Part shown: one piece after another, positions 35,984-44,361 of the stretch
How positions within the stretch are numbered: the first letter of the stretch is position 1
Layout: each line of letters begins with the position of its first letter
Assembly: GCF_000219215.1 (NCBI RefSeq)
Contig: NC_015727.1
Span: forward strand, 434,001 to 498,000
Source: Cupriavidus necator N-1
Lineage (GTDB): Bacteria > Pseudomonadota > Gammaproteobacteria > Burkholderiales > Burkholderiaceae
Length of the DNA: 64,000 nt
Direction: 5' to 3'
The notes under the pieces: model-generated
Databases searched by the model: none
What the model was told of the DNA's origin: nothing
What the model saw: only the letters and a program-made list of their open reading frames with translations
Translations under genes and position numbers: made by a program

Positions 35984-36139
35984 GTACAGGTTCTCGTGTT
36001 CAGGAGCGCCGACCCTGACTTCTTCATTTCCCATGTCGATGTGACGCGGGTAGAGGAATACAGGCAGGAGGCGGCGAAACTGACCGGCGAAGCGTCGATC
36101 GCACTGCTGTTTCGCATCAGTCTAGCCATCCTCCGCTGA
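35984..36139 (+). pseudogene. enoyl-CoA hydratase/isomerase fragment fused to phaC relic
   Basis: Directly after the phaC-derived SGADKE the same frame continues VQVLVFRSADPDFFISHVDVTRV and LTGEASIALLFR. This is the oxyanion-hole part of a crotonase-family protein, not PHA synthase. It ends at 36139 in non-homologous residues and overlaps the end of the convergent gene. The junction marks a deletion that joined two genes. Confidence 0.7.
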
Positions 36140-37472
36140 AGGCCGCGCGACGCAATCCGGCCTTGATATAGGGGCATTGCCGCATGAGGGCCCAAATCCG
36201 GCCGCTCTGGTAGTTTTCGATCATGATGATCGTCGGGCCCTCATTGATGCCGAAGTGATATTCCGACACCCATCCCGCCGCGCGGGCGGGCTCGCAGGGA
36301 AAAGTTGGATTGAATGACGCCTTGAAGCCATAGGGATTGGCTTCACAGAGCCGGAGCCGGTTGAAGTGCGCGATTGTCGGCAACACAATGTCGGGGGCAA
36401 ACGGGAGGGAGGCCACGACGGCCCACGGCGCGAGGGTGCCGTCGTCCGGCCCGTAGGGAACGCCGCGCGCGATGTAGTCGAAGAACGTGCGCTGCACGCC
36501 ATTGACCGTACGGGTAACTGTGCCAGGGCCGTCGCTGGCGGTCGTGCCCCAGCAGAACTCTCCATATTGTTCGAAATCCATGGGATTGCGGATCGCGTAC
36601 TGCTGCTGCACCAGGGTCGCACGGCGGCTGTTCTCGAAGTAGTCGCATTGATGCTGCTGCATGAACGGATCGCGGATGCCGCGAAAGTCTACCCTTGCAT
36701 GGGAGAGCTGATGGGTGAAGAGGGGGCCGGCATACAGATATTCGATGCCGTAGACCGTCTTCCAGCAATAGCTCGCGACCCACGCCGGATAGCTGTGCGC
36801 AGGGATGGGAAACGTCGGGGAGCCAAGCGCGAGGATGTACAGGATCAGTGCCTCGTCATAGCCTTCCCAGTGCCACTTCAGGAATCCGTGCTCGGGCGTC
36901 CAGCCGTGGCACAAGAGTGGATTGGCCCCGAGCATCCAGTGCCAGTCCACCCGTCTATAAAGCATGTCGGCCAGCCGCCTTATCTCGGCCTCGCTGGCGG
37001 TTTCCTCCTGGAAGAACGCTGCCGCTGTCAGGATGCCCGCCATCAGGATTGCGGTGTCCACACTTGACAACTCGCAGAGCCACGCCCGGCGGCCGGACGT
37101 CATGCTCAGAAAATGGTAGTAAAAGCCTTTGTAGCCGCTGGCATCGGGCGCGGTGCTCTGCTCGCAGCATGCCAGGAAGCGCAGCGTTGCCAGCGTGCGC
37201 TGTGCGGCGTGGTTGCGCGACATGAAATGGTGGTCGACGCCCACCGGGTAGACCGTGAGCGCCATGCCGATGGCCGCTATGCTGGCGGGCCACTCTAGGC
37301 GTGTCTTGTCGAACACCAGGCCGTTTGCCGGGTTCGCCTCGTTCACGAAATAGGCAAACGAATCCCGCTGCAACCCCTGCAGCATTTCAACCTGCGCGAT
37401 CGACCTGGCGACTCTGGCATTTGTCACGGCCAGCACTACTCCAATCCGGGCTTTGGGGGAACGAGGCGGCAT
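36117..37472 (-). CDS. glucoamylase-family protein
   Basis: A 451-residue protein of the bacterial glucoamylase-like family (GH-related alpha/alpha barrel). LQGLQRDSFAYFVNEANPANGLVFDKT at the N-terminus and ADMLYRRVDWHWML, HGFLKWHWEGYDEALILYILALGSPT and YEYHFGINEGPTIIMIENY-like segments further on are typical. The family includes cytoplasmic or periplasmic glucan-degrading enzymes; the substrate is unknown. No export signal is obvious. It converges on the phaC/hydratase relic, and its last bases overlap that fragment. Confidence 0.78.
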   Translation of the reverse strand: MPPRSPKARIGVVLAVTNARVARSIAQVEMLQGLQRDSFAYFVNEANPANGLVFDKTRLEWPASIAAIGMALTVYPVGVDHHFMSRNHAAQRTLATLRFLACCEQSTAPDASGYKGFYYHFLSMTSGRRAWLCELSSVDTAILMAGILTAAAFFQEETASEAEIRRLADMLYRRVDWHWMLGANPLLCHGWTPEHGFLKWHWEGYDEALILYILALGSPTFPIPAHSYPAWVASYCWKTVYGIEYLYAGPLFTHQLSHARVDFRGIRDPFMQQHQCDYFENSRRATLVQQQYAIRNPMDFEQYGEFCWGTTASDGPGTVTRTVNGVQRTFFDYIARGVPYGPDDGTLAPWAVVASLPFAPDIVLPTIAHFNRLRLCEANPYGFKASFNPTFPCEPARAAGWVSEYHFGINEGPTIIMIENYQSGRIWALMRQCPYIKAGLRRAAFSGGWLD

Positions 37473-37628
37473 GCCTTAGAGGCTCACCGTGCGCCTTGTA
37501 TTGCCGCAATTTGCCCGAAGGACGTTCGTGTTTCGTTGTATAACTTGTCCCGGCAAACTGTGCCGTCCGCAGGCGTACAGTCCGCGGGATTTTTTCTCGG
37601 ATCACCGTCTCGCCGCGCCCGGGCGCAG

Positions 37629-37642
37629 GTGCCAGCTGGCAC
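37629..37642. promoter_or_regulatory. 14-bp perfect palindrome in divergent gap
   Basis: GTGCCAGCTGGCAC lies between the glucoamylase-family gene (minus) and the small gene at 37758 (plus). It is self-complementary over all 14 bases and could be an operator; no regulator gene adjoins it. Confidence 0.35.
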
Positions 37643-37757
37643 GCGCGACGAAGGCCATCTATCGGATTGTCCGTCGTCGTACCGACAGGAAGGATTCCCG
37701 CTACTAATCTTCGATTGTGACAAGCAGATGTGTGTCAGGTCTCATCAAGGAGCCGTC

Positions 37758-37955
37758 ATGAACCAAGTACAAATGCAGATCCGCCTCGAACGGGCAAAGA
37801 ATAGGGTGAGGGAGATCATCGCCGCAGATTTGCTCGGCGCGACGGTGGATGCGAACGGTAAGCCCAAGCAAGCCATCGTCAGCATGCTCGTCGCGCGTGA
37901 TGATGCGAAGGAAAAAGCTGCGGCGCTGCCATACCACATTAGTGCTGGCCTTTGA
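37758..37955 (+). CDS. small hypothetical protein
   Basis: A 65-residue, mostly helical protein, with AAGGAG 6 bases before the ATG. It begins with a charged amphipathic helix (QMQIRLERAKNRVREIIAADLLG) and ends IVSMLVARDDAKEKAAALPYH. No family recognised. The ribosome site and codon use favour a real gene, but the context (IS-rich, integrase relic nearby) leaves a truncated gene possible. Confidence 0.5.
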   Translation: MNQVQMQIRLERAKNRVREIIAADLLGATVDANGKPKQAIVSMLVARDDAKEKAAALPYHISAGL

Positions 37956-38355
37956 GCGGCTTGCGGGGATGCGGGCGGGGGCGTGGACTACTGAGCGGGG
38001 AGGGCAGGAGCAGGGAGCATTATGGAGAAGGCGCAATGCGGCGGCAAACCTTCTGGGAATGATTTTCCGATATTGCGTCATCGAACCGCTTCCGGTGCGC
38101 ATGATGTCGTAGCCGTGTTCGGCCAGAACCGGTGCCGTGGCCTTTACGATGTGCTGGTGCTCGTAGACTGGCCCTACATCGGAACGAACGCACCCAAAGG
38201 CGGCCACCCATCCCGGGCCGCAACCCCACTTCTGCTTCGTTCCGACGCCCGCCCCCCAACCCGCTTCGGCGGGTTTCTTGTTTGCGCTTCCGATTAGATC
38301 GATCAGGAAGGGCATCGGCGTTCAGATGTACTTCAGTCGTGGCTGCCCTGTTCGG
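37956..38355. other. intergenic stretch without a gene
   Basis: Apart from the terminator-like hairpin at 38258-38280, I see no gene, tRNA or clear repeat in these 400 bases. Reading frames here lack ribosome sites and family resemblance. Confidence 0.5.
38258..38280 (+). terminator. rho-independent terminator-like hairpin
   Basis: AACCCGC and GCGGGTT form a 7-bp stem closed by a TTCG tetraloop, followed by TCTTG. It would terminate plus-strand transcripts from the small gene upstream. Confidence 0.6.
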
Positions 38356-38550
38356 TCAACCAATCTTCTTCGCCAAGTCGGCGGCGGACGGGTGGTAGTA
38401 CCTTTTGAGCATCGTCAGTCTGCGATGCCCGGACACTGCCGCCAGTTCGATCGGGTTCGGTAGTTTCGCCGCCAGCCGGGTGATCGCCGGATGGCGAAGG
38501 TCGTGCCAACGGAGGTTAACCAGTCCGGCGCGTTCGCCCTTTGACCAAAA
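38356..38550 (-). pseudogene. tyrosine recombinase (phage-type integrase) C-terminal relic
   Basis: The minus strand translates as KGERAGLVNLRWHDLRHPAI, then TRLAAKLPNPIELAAVSGHR and RLTMLKRYYHPSAADLAKKIG, ending at TGA 38356. HDLRH (Arg), SGHRR (HxxR) and RYYHP (Tyr) are the catalytic C-terminal residues of phage-type integrases. Everything upstream of the first motif is missing, replaced by the terminator of the adjacent gene. Confidence 0.8.
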
Positions 38551-38580
38551 AGACGCGTCACTGTTAGGTGACGCGACGTC
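38546..38580 (-). terminator. rho-independent terminator of the Cache-domain gene
   Basis: Read on the minus strand, CGCGTCAC-CTAACA-GTGACGCG (arms 38554-38561 and 38568-38575) forms a perfect 8-bp stem followed by TCTTTTTGG. It stands just past the end of the gene at 38587. Confidence 0.85.
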
Positions 38581-38586
38581 TTGGGA

Positions 38587-39129
38587 TTACTTTGTCTTTG
38601 GGTATCCCACGTAGTAGATACCGATGACGTTGCCGCTGGCATCCCGAATGGGTTCATACCCGGTAATATAGGGCTTGCCAAGGATGTCTGCGTCACCATA
38701 GTAGGCACCGCCACTACGTATTGCGGCGATAGCCTTGCCCTTTGGGTCGAGAACAGTCCCAATCGCTCTCGATCCGTCGTCCTTCTGCACATTCGTCGCC
38801 ACACGGACGAAGTCATCGCCGTTCTTGACGAACAATGTTGCCGTGCCGCTATGCTCCTTCTTGACTTCATCAACCACGGCGAAGTTGTTGTTCATCTTGG
38901 TCGCGCCAAAGTACAAGGCTGGCGCGGGTTTTCCAGCAACAGCATCTTCTCCTTTGATCCCCGGTACGCCCAATTTGACCGTCTTTGCCTTCAGTGACTC
39001 CATGGCCTGCTTTACGTTCTCTGGCGATTGTGCATGGCTCATGGCAGGGGCGAAGATCGGCAACGCGAGTGCATAGACCACGACGGCGATCCATCGCCTG
39101 ATAGCACCTGCGGGACTTACCTTTGCCAT
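38587..39129 (-). CDS. periplasmic single Cache-domain protein
   Basis: A 180-residue exported sensor-type domain. The start is ATG 39129, with GGGGG 5 bases upstream. Residues ~10-34 are a signal peptide (RRWIAVVVYALALPIFAPAMSHA). The mature part has ATLFVKNGDDFVRVATNVQKDDGSRAIGTVL and YYGDADILGKPYITGYEPIRD, ending NVIGIYYVGYPK, the Cache_3/Cache_2 type pattern that usually senses small ligands in chemoreceptors. There is no transducer domain, so it may act as a free binding protein. Confidence 0.8.
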   Translation of the reverse strand: MAKVSPAGAIRRWIAVVVYALALPIFAPAMSHAQSPENVKQAMESLKAKTVKLGVPGIKGEDAVAGKPAPALYFGATKMNNNFAVVDEVKKEHSGTATLFVKNGDDFVRVATNVQKDDGSRAIGTVLDPKGKAIAAIRSGGAYYGDADILGKPYITGYEPIRDASGNVIGIYYVGYPKTK

Positions 39130-40002
39130 TGTGTCCCCCTTTTTGTCAGCATTGCCGACGAGGCGGGGCGGCAACGTCCCCGGGACCGGGTGGCACCCCA
39201 TTTGTCCGCTTGGAGTATAGGCAGCCGCAAAACCGGTGTGCGACGTAGCAACATTCTGCAACAGGGATGATGTTGAATGGCGAAATGTGCATATTTTTTT
39301 GATTAGTAAGCGATATCGAGTGGCGCTTGGTGTGGCGTCCGACTCCGACTGCTTGGAGTGCCCCGCCGGCTCGATGCGCAGTCGCCAAGCGTCATTTTCG
39401 GATGCGGTCCTCGATCGGTGCGGAAATGCCATAGCGGACGCGCCTTATGCTTGCTGTTGAGGATCATTAATTCCGCTAGCGGTGACCGCTATATCCGCTA
39501 GCGATCACATGGCTGTAAACATTTGATCTATATGGCAAAACGGCCGTTCAGTGGCAATTTTTTGTCGTTGTGAGAGAGCAACGCCACTTTCCGTCCATGT
39601 CCAAGAATTCCGCTAATGCGGCGCGGCGGATCATTAATACAGCTAGCGCGGGCTACGCCGAGCCGGTGTCGGCGAAATTCTGTTGCTGGCCGGGCAGGGC
39701 GGACGGGGAGGGTGATAGTTCGGTAGAGCCATGCGTATGACCGCGCGAAAGATCGAAAGAAATAGGGGCATTCTGGCGATCCGCGTTTACGCGACGATCT
39801 TCGCGCTGGGGAGATCACCATTGAAAGCACTCGCGAGCATCGGTAGGAGAAGAGCGTTTTTCCTTAATCTATCCTGGCTGGCACCCACATTGGCGGAATT
39901 AGCGGTCGCCATTAGCCGAAATAGATCCTATGTAGGGGAAGAATCGCCAAGACGGCTAGCAGTAGGATTGATGGGGCACGAGCTCGCTCAATGGAGGGCA
40001 TC
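39130..40002. other. gene-free region with CCGCTAGCG-type repeats
   Basis: About 870 bases precede the second IS110 transposase. They contain a 21-bp direct repeat (GGATCATTAAT-N-C-N-GCTAGCG) at 39461-39481 and 39628-39648 with two mismatches, the palindrome CCGCTAGCGG at 39473-39482, another CCGCTAGCG at 39495-39503, and related CCGCTA/TTAGCGG motifs at about 39609 and 39900. An ORF at 39731-40006 lacks a ribosome site and family resemblance. Confidence 0.55.
39461..39648. repeat. 21-bp direct repeats with CCGCTAGCG palindromes
   Basis: Two copies of a 21-mer (39461-39481 and 39628-39648, 19 of 21 identical) each end in GCTAGCG. A further CCGCTAGCG copy sits between them at 39495-39503. They may be regulatory, or ends/guide sequences of the adjoining IS110-type element. 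Confidence 0.6.
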
Positions 40003-41157
40003 ATGAACGCCGATCACGCTACCGAACTACATGCTGAAGACGCCATCCTGGCGGTATCTCTCGAACTGTCGGCCGCACAATGGAAGGTTGCACTTCACGA
40101 CGGATTCAGGGAGCAACCCGCGGTTCACTCGGTCGGTGCTCTACAAGCCGCTTCTCGACTGCAGGCCGTGCTTGATCTGATCGAGCAGCAAAAGCGCAAG
40201 TGGTCGCTGCCTTCGCATGTGCGTGTGGTCGTGAGCTACGAAGCTGGACAGGACGGATTCTGGATCCTTCGGTCGCTGCGCTCGCGCGGCATCGACTGTT
40301 ATATGGTCGATGCCGCGAGCATCCCGGTGGAGCGCCACAAGCGGCGTGCGAAGACGGACCGCCTCGATGCAATCAAGCTCGTCACCAATCTACGTGCATG
40401 GCTACATGGCGAGCGAGACCGTATGCGGGTGGTGCGTGCGCCCTCTCTGCAGGATGAAGCGTCGCGTCATCTGATTCGCGATCGCGGACAACTGCAGAAG
40501 GAAGTCATGCAGCACCGCGACCGCATGCGCAAACTGCTTGTTACCGTTGGCTGTTGGGACGAGGTTGACCACCGTGCATTCGCCAAGCGGCTCGCTCGCG
40601 GCGAACTGACCTGCCACGACGGCTCGCCGTTGCCAGACGAACTGCGCGAACGGTTGCTGCGTGAATCGCATCGCCTGGAACTCGCCGAGCAGCAACTCAA
40701 GGATCTCCAGCGTACTCTTCATGACCGCCTACCCGAGCCGGTACGTGAGCGAATCACCTGGCTCAAGCGCTTGAGGGGAGTGGGTGACATTGGTGCATCG
40801 CGTCTTATGCTCGAACTGTTCTGGCGGCAGTTCCGCAACCGCCGACAGCTCGGCGCGTGCGTAGGACTCGTGCCCCAGCCCTACGACAGCGGCCAGAGCC
40901 GGGTCGATCAGGGTATTAGCAAGCAAGGCAATCGACGGGTACGGGTTCAGCTTATCGAGATGGCTTGGGGCTGGCTCCGATACCAGCCTGGCAGTGCGCT
41001 TACACGATGGTTCAACGAACGCACCCAAGGTACCGGGCCCAACCGCCGTGCCCGCCGCATTGCCATCGTCGCGCTCGCCAGGCGCCTCGTGATTGCACTA
41101 TGGCGTTACCTAACGGAAGGCATCATTCCCGACGGGGCCCAGTTCAAACTGGCATGA
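40003..41157 (+). CDS. IS110-family transposase (second element)
   Basis: A 384-residue transposase only distantly related to the one in phaC. GGAGG lies 5 bases before ATG 40003. The RuvC-like N-terminal part has VVVSYEAGQDGFWILRSLRSRGIDCYMVD and RAKTDRLDAIKLVTNL. The C-terminal part has WLKRLRGVGDIGASRLMLELFWRQF, ACVGLVPQPYDSGQ and the serine-region equivalent QGISKQGNRRVRVQLIEMAW. The reading frame is intact. Element ends were not resolved. Confidence 0.9.
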   Translation: MNADHATELHAEDAILAVSLELSAAQWKVALHDGFREQPAVHSVGALQAASRLQAVLDLIEQQKRKWSLPSHVRVVVSYEAGQDGFWILRSLRSRGIDCYMVDAASIPVERHKRRAKTDRLDAIKLVTNLRAWLHGERDRMRVVRAPSLQDEASRHLIRDRGQLQKEVMQHRDRMRKLLVTVGCWDEVDHRAFAKRLARGELTCHDGSPLPDELRERLLRESHRLELAEQQLKDLQRTLHDRLPEPVRERITWLKRLRGVGDIGASRLMLELFWRQFRNRRQLGACVGLVPQPYDSGQSRVDQGISKQGNRRVRVQLIEMAWGWLRYQPGSALTRWFNERTQGTGPNRRARRIAIVALARRLVIALWRYLTEGIIPDGAQFKLA

Positions 41158-41941
41158 CATCAGTTGCGATGTCGCAAAACAATCGAGGGTGAGATGAGTT
41201 GTGCCCGCGCAGATCGCTGGCCTGCTGAGCGCGGCCGATAATTAGATGGGGCACATCTCCCGGATTGCACTATCCGGCGCCACGCGCATAAAGGATGAGG
41301 CCGGTACTACCGGCGGATAGAAGTTGGTGAGACGTCGATGTCTCACGTGCGCACCAGCCGTCTCCCCCTTACGTTAGTCGAGCCCACGCAGCCCGACCTC
41401 GAGGACTCTTTATGATCTGAATCTTTGTAGAAAGCTTGTCGCCACTTGACAAACTATTCCCCATAGAAGCGATCTGCAACAGCACGCTCGCCGCCACTGT
41501 CGGCGCCGGCGAATAAAAAAATGGCCTGCCCGGCGAGAGCGTCAAAAAAAGCGCAATTAATCGCCAATCCGCTCATGTAACAGCTTGTGTATGGCAGTCA
41601 AGGGCGGGGGACTCCGTGAAGTGCTCGCGAACCGATGGCAGGTCCGGCCTATGCGCGGTCATCACCGGCCATCGGCAGGGCTGATGATAGAGGAAGACAG
41701 GTTTGGCGTTCCGACCTGGTCACACCCTGCAGCGATGCGATGATCTTCCGCGAGACCACGTACCGCTTCAGGCAGCTTTCGTTCCATCGCGCCCTGGTGG
41801 GCCGGCGACTGCCTACTGCTGAACCTCGCGGGGCGTGGCTATTTCGCCTATTGCAGCGATGTTAAGCGCGAGAGCATACGGACTCGCCAGCCGTAACAGC
41901 ATGGGTACCTGAGGACTGGCCGGTAGTCTGAAATCCGTCCT
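41158..41941. other. intergenic region, no gene recognised
   Basis: These ~780 bases after the IS110 transposase contain only short frames without ribosome sites or family resemblance. The first part is presumably the right end of the IS element. Codon-like bias is absent and AT-rich patches occur near 41500-41570. Confidence 0.45.
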
Positions 41942-42240
41942 TCAGTCAGAGCCCTGGCGCGCAAATCTGTAGACATCCATCGCCAGGATCCCGTGATCCA
42001 CCTCGGCAAACTCGCGCTGCATTGCCGGCGCCGCGCCGTTCCCAGCGGCTGCGCCCAGCGCGACAAACAAAGGCATCAGGTGTTCTTCGGTCGGATGGGC
42101 GCGCACCCCCGATGCCGCGAGGCGTCTGTAGTCCAGCAGTTCGGCCGTCTTGCCATCCTGGAGGCGGTCGTACACCCATTGCTGGAAGTCCGGTACGATC
42201 GCTACCTGATCCAACGCCACCTTCTCGCGCGACCATTCGC
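41942..42240 (-). pseudogene. class III extradiol dioxygenase (DODA/YgiD-like) C-terminal fragment
   Basis: The minus strand encodes FQQWVYDRLQDGKTAELLDYRRLAASGVRAHPTEEHLMPLFVALGAA and a C-terminal LAMDVYRFA. This is the end of a DODA-type aromatic ring-opening dioxygenase, with the RAHPTEEHLMPLF signature. The first ~160 residues, with the metal-binding histidines, are missing; the fragment starts near 42240, where an XRE-like gene begins on the other strand. Confidence 0.75.
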
Positions 42241-42243
42241 ACC

Positions 42244-42741
42244 ATGCACCAACTGGGCGACCGCATTCGAGCAACCCGCGCAGGGGACGGGATGCTCATT
42301 GACCAGGCGGCGGGGCACTGCGGTGTCGCCATCGGCATGCTTTCCAAACTAGAGAACGGTAAGGGCGTTAATCTCGAGCACGCTCTGCATGCGATGGACG
42401 GACTGGGTTTGACGATGCTGGTCGTCCCCAAGGCACATGCGCCTTGGCTCGAACAGGCAGCGGCCCATGCGGCCAAGATCGGCGAGGATGCTGTGTGGCT
42501 GGAGGAGTCGCGTGGCGCCATGATCAGCGCAGGTGTAATGCTGGGCTGCGGCCTGCGCGCGATGTACAGCTGGATTTGTCCGGTTGGCCAACGGATCGCC
42601 TCGCGCAATTCCGCCGGTTCGTTCACCACGTGCATGCCCCGACCGACATGCTACAGTGGCCCCTTGTGTGCGCCCGAGCTGTCGCAGCTGTTCCCGCTGG
42701 AATGCCGGGGCATCGCCACCTTCGACGTGGCACTGCGCTAG
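42244..42741 (+). CDS. XRE/HipB-like regulator, probably remodelled
   Basis: A possible 165-residue product from ATG 42244. Residues 1-60 form a helix-turn-helix of the XRE type (LGDRIRATRAGDGMLIDQAAGHCGVAIGMLSKLENGKGVNLEHAL), followed by GLTMLVVPKAHAP. The second half (from about residue 85) has no resemblance to regulators and codon use is poor, suggesting a junction inside the frame. The start abuts the dioxygenase fragment on the other strand, so both may be remnants of one rearrangement. Confidence 0.45.
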   Translation: MHQLGDRIRATRAGDGMLIDQAAGHCGVAIGMLSKLENGKGVNLEHALHAMDGLGLTMLVVPKAHAPWLEQAAAHAAKIGEDAVWLEESRGAMISAGVMLGCGLRAMYSWICPVGQRIASRNSAGSFTTCMPRPTCYSGPLCAPELSQLFPLECRGIATFDVALR

Positions 42742-42756
42742 GCTCCTTGGCAACGC

Positions 42757-43248
42757 TTATTGGGGCGGCTCTTCAGTCGACCGACACTTGTACATGAGCG
42801 AGATCACCATTGAGTGCACTGTCTCGCCGCGTTGATTCTTGACAATGCGGTCGCAGATGACGATGCCCTGCTTGCCGCTGCTGGTCAACTTCTTCTCGGT
42901 GGGCGTGATGAATACCTGGACGGTGTCGCCTGCCTTGACCGGAAGGTGCATCCGCCACTTGTCCAGACCGAGCATCGCGACGATGGTGCCGTCGTTAATG
43001 CCGCTTAGGCACTGGAGCCCGCCGGCGATCGCCAGCACGAGCGGGCCGTGGGCAATGGGTTCTCCATAGGGTTGCGTCTTGCAGAACTCGTGATCGATAT
43101 GGGGGGCATTGTGGTCGCCCGACAGGCAAGCGAAATTGACAATATCGGTCAGCGTGACAGTGCGTCGCGACGTTACGATAGTCTTGCCAATTTCGAAATC
43201 CTCGAAATAGAGGCCACGCGGTTGATAGCGAGCTGCGTCATCAGTCAT
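42757..43248 (-). CDS. MaoC-family hydratase
   Basis: A 163-residue hot-dog-fold protein. YFEDFEIGKTIVTSRRTVTLTDIVNFACLSGDHNAPHIDHEFC contains the hydratase-2 motif (Asp and His of GDHNAPH), then PYGEPIAHGPLVLAIAGGL. It should add water to an enoyl-CoA or act as a related dehydratase. The ATG at 43248 lacks a strong ribosome site. It lies 90 bases upstream of the Bug-receptor gene's 3' end on the same strand and may form part of the second catabolic island. Confidence 0.88.
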   Translation of the reverse strand: MTDDAARYQPRGLYFEDFEIGKTIVTSRRTVTLTDIVNFACLSGDHNAPHIDHEFCKTQPYGEPIAHGPLVLAIAGGLQCLSGINDGTIVAMLGLDKWRMHLPVKAGDTVQVFITPTEKKLTSSGKQGIVICDRIVKNQRGETVHSMVISLMYKCRSTEEPPQ

Positions 43249-43338
43249 TGGGCAATCCAGGAAAGGTGGTAGGCTAAAAGAGCGATTCGGGCGACGTTCG
43301 TGCCAGTTAGAAAAGGCTTCATCCGTCAGGCGGCATGC

Positions 43339-44304
43339 CTACTGTTTTTCGATGCCGGCAAGCTCCGCAATACGCACATAGCGAGCCGTGTCTCGACCAA
43401 TCAAAGACGCATACGCCTCGGGCGTCGACGATTTGGCTTCAATTCCGAGCAAGGCAAACTGCCGCCGTACTTCACCCGATTCCACAGCCTTCACAATTTC
43501 GGCGTTCAGCCGGCTGACAATCTCGCGCGGCGTTCCCGCCGGCGCAAGCAGCCCGAGCCAGCCGGTGAACTCGAAGTCCTTGTAGCCGAGTTCCTGCATG
43601 GTGGGAGTGTCGGGCAGCAAATCGGATCGCTTTGCGCTCAGCATCGCAAGAGGCTTGACGCGGCCACTTCGTATATGAGGCATGATAGGGCCGAGAGAAT
43701 CCGAGATGACCGTTAGCCTGCCCCCGATCAGATCGGACTGAGCTTCAGCAGGGCCCTTGTAAGGGATGGGGGTTATGTCCGTTCCCACCCGCTGATTGAG
43801 TGATTCCATGGCGAGCTGGTAGAGGCCCGCCGAACTGCCGTAGGTCACCGTCCCGGGCGCGCGTTTCGCTTGTGCGATGAGATCTGAAACGGAGTTGATC
43901 GAGGCGTCCTTGCGTGTCACAAGTAGCAATGGCGTGGCAGCGACCAGCGAAATGGGCGTGAAGTGCTTGCGTGGATCGAAGGGCGGGGACCTGAGTAATG
44001 CGGGGGGCACCATGGTCGAGGACGCGCTCGACAGCACGAGTGTATACCCGTCCGGGTTGGTGCGCATGGCGGCCTGCATGCCAAGCACCCCATTGGCGCC
44101 AGGACGATTCTCGACAATGACCGGCTGCCCAAGCGGCGCCGCAATCCGGGTCGCCACAGCACGCGCAGTGATGTCTGAGGTCGATCCTGCCGTGAACGGC
44201 ACGATGATCCGGATGGGCCGGGTCGGGTAGCCGGGCTCGGCAGACGCGCCAGCGCATGCCATGCTCATCGCTAATGCAAGACCCGCAAATGAAGCGCCTC
44301 TCAT
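43339..44304 (-). CDS. Bug-family tripartite tricarboxylate transporter receptor
   Basis: A 321-residue periplasmic solute-binding protein. The signal peptide spans residues 1-22 (FAGLALAMSMACAGASA). YPTRPIRIIVPFTAGSTSDITARAVA and NRPGANGVLGMQAAMRTNPDGYTLVLSS are Bug-family hallmarks. AGGA lies 9 bases before the ATG. No TctA/TctB membrane genes are adjacent, as is common for the large Bug families of Burkholderiales. The ligand is probably an organic acid related to the neighbouring catabolic genes. Confidence 0.92.
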   Translation of the reverse strand: MRGASFAGLALAMSMACAGASAEPGYPTRPIRIIVPFTAGSTSDITARAVATRIAAPLGQPVIVENRPGANGVLGMQAAMRTNPDGYTLVLSSASSTMVPPALLRSPPFDPRKHFTPISLVAATPLLLVTRKDASINSVSDLIAQAKRAPGTVTYGSSAGLYQLAMESLNQRVGTDITPIPYKGPAEAQSDLIGGRLTVISDSLGPIMPHIRSGRVKPLAMLSAKRSDLLPDTPTMQELGYKDFEFTGWLGLLAPAGTPREIVSRLNAEIVKAVESGEVRRQFALLGIEAKSSTPEAYASLIGRDTARYVRIAELAGIEKQ

Positions 44305-44361
44305 AATCGTTTTCCTCTCTCGTTCTGGCCTGGGGATGTGATAGGGATCAGGCTGCCTGCG

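Noticed and set aside
39473..39503. CRISPR-like repeat spacing
   Set aside because: Repeats are few, short and unevenly spaced, with no cas genes in the window.
39731..40006. 91-residue plus-strand ORF before the second IS110 transposase
   Set aside because: No ribosome site, no family resemblance, and it runs into the transposase start and repeat region; treated as non-coding.
41635..41865. 76-residue ORF after the second IS110 element
   Set aside because: No ribosome site or recognisable motif; low coding character.
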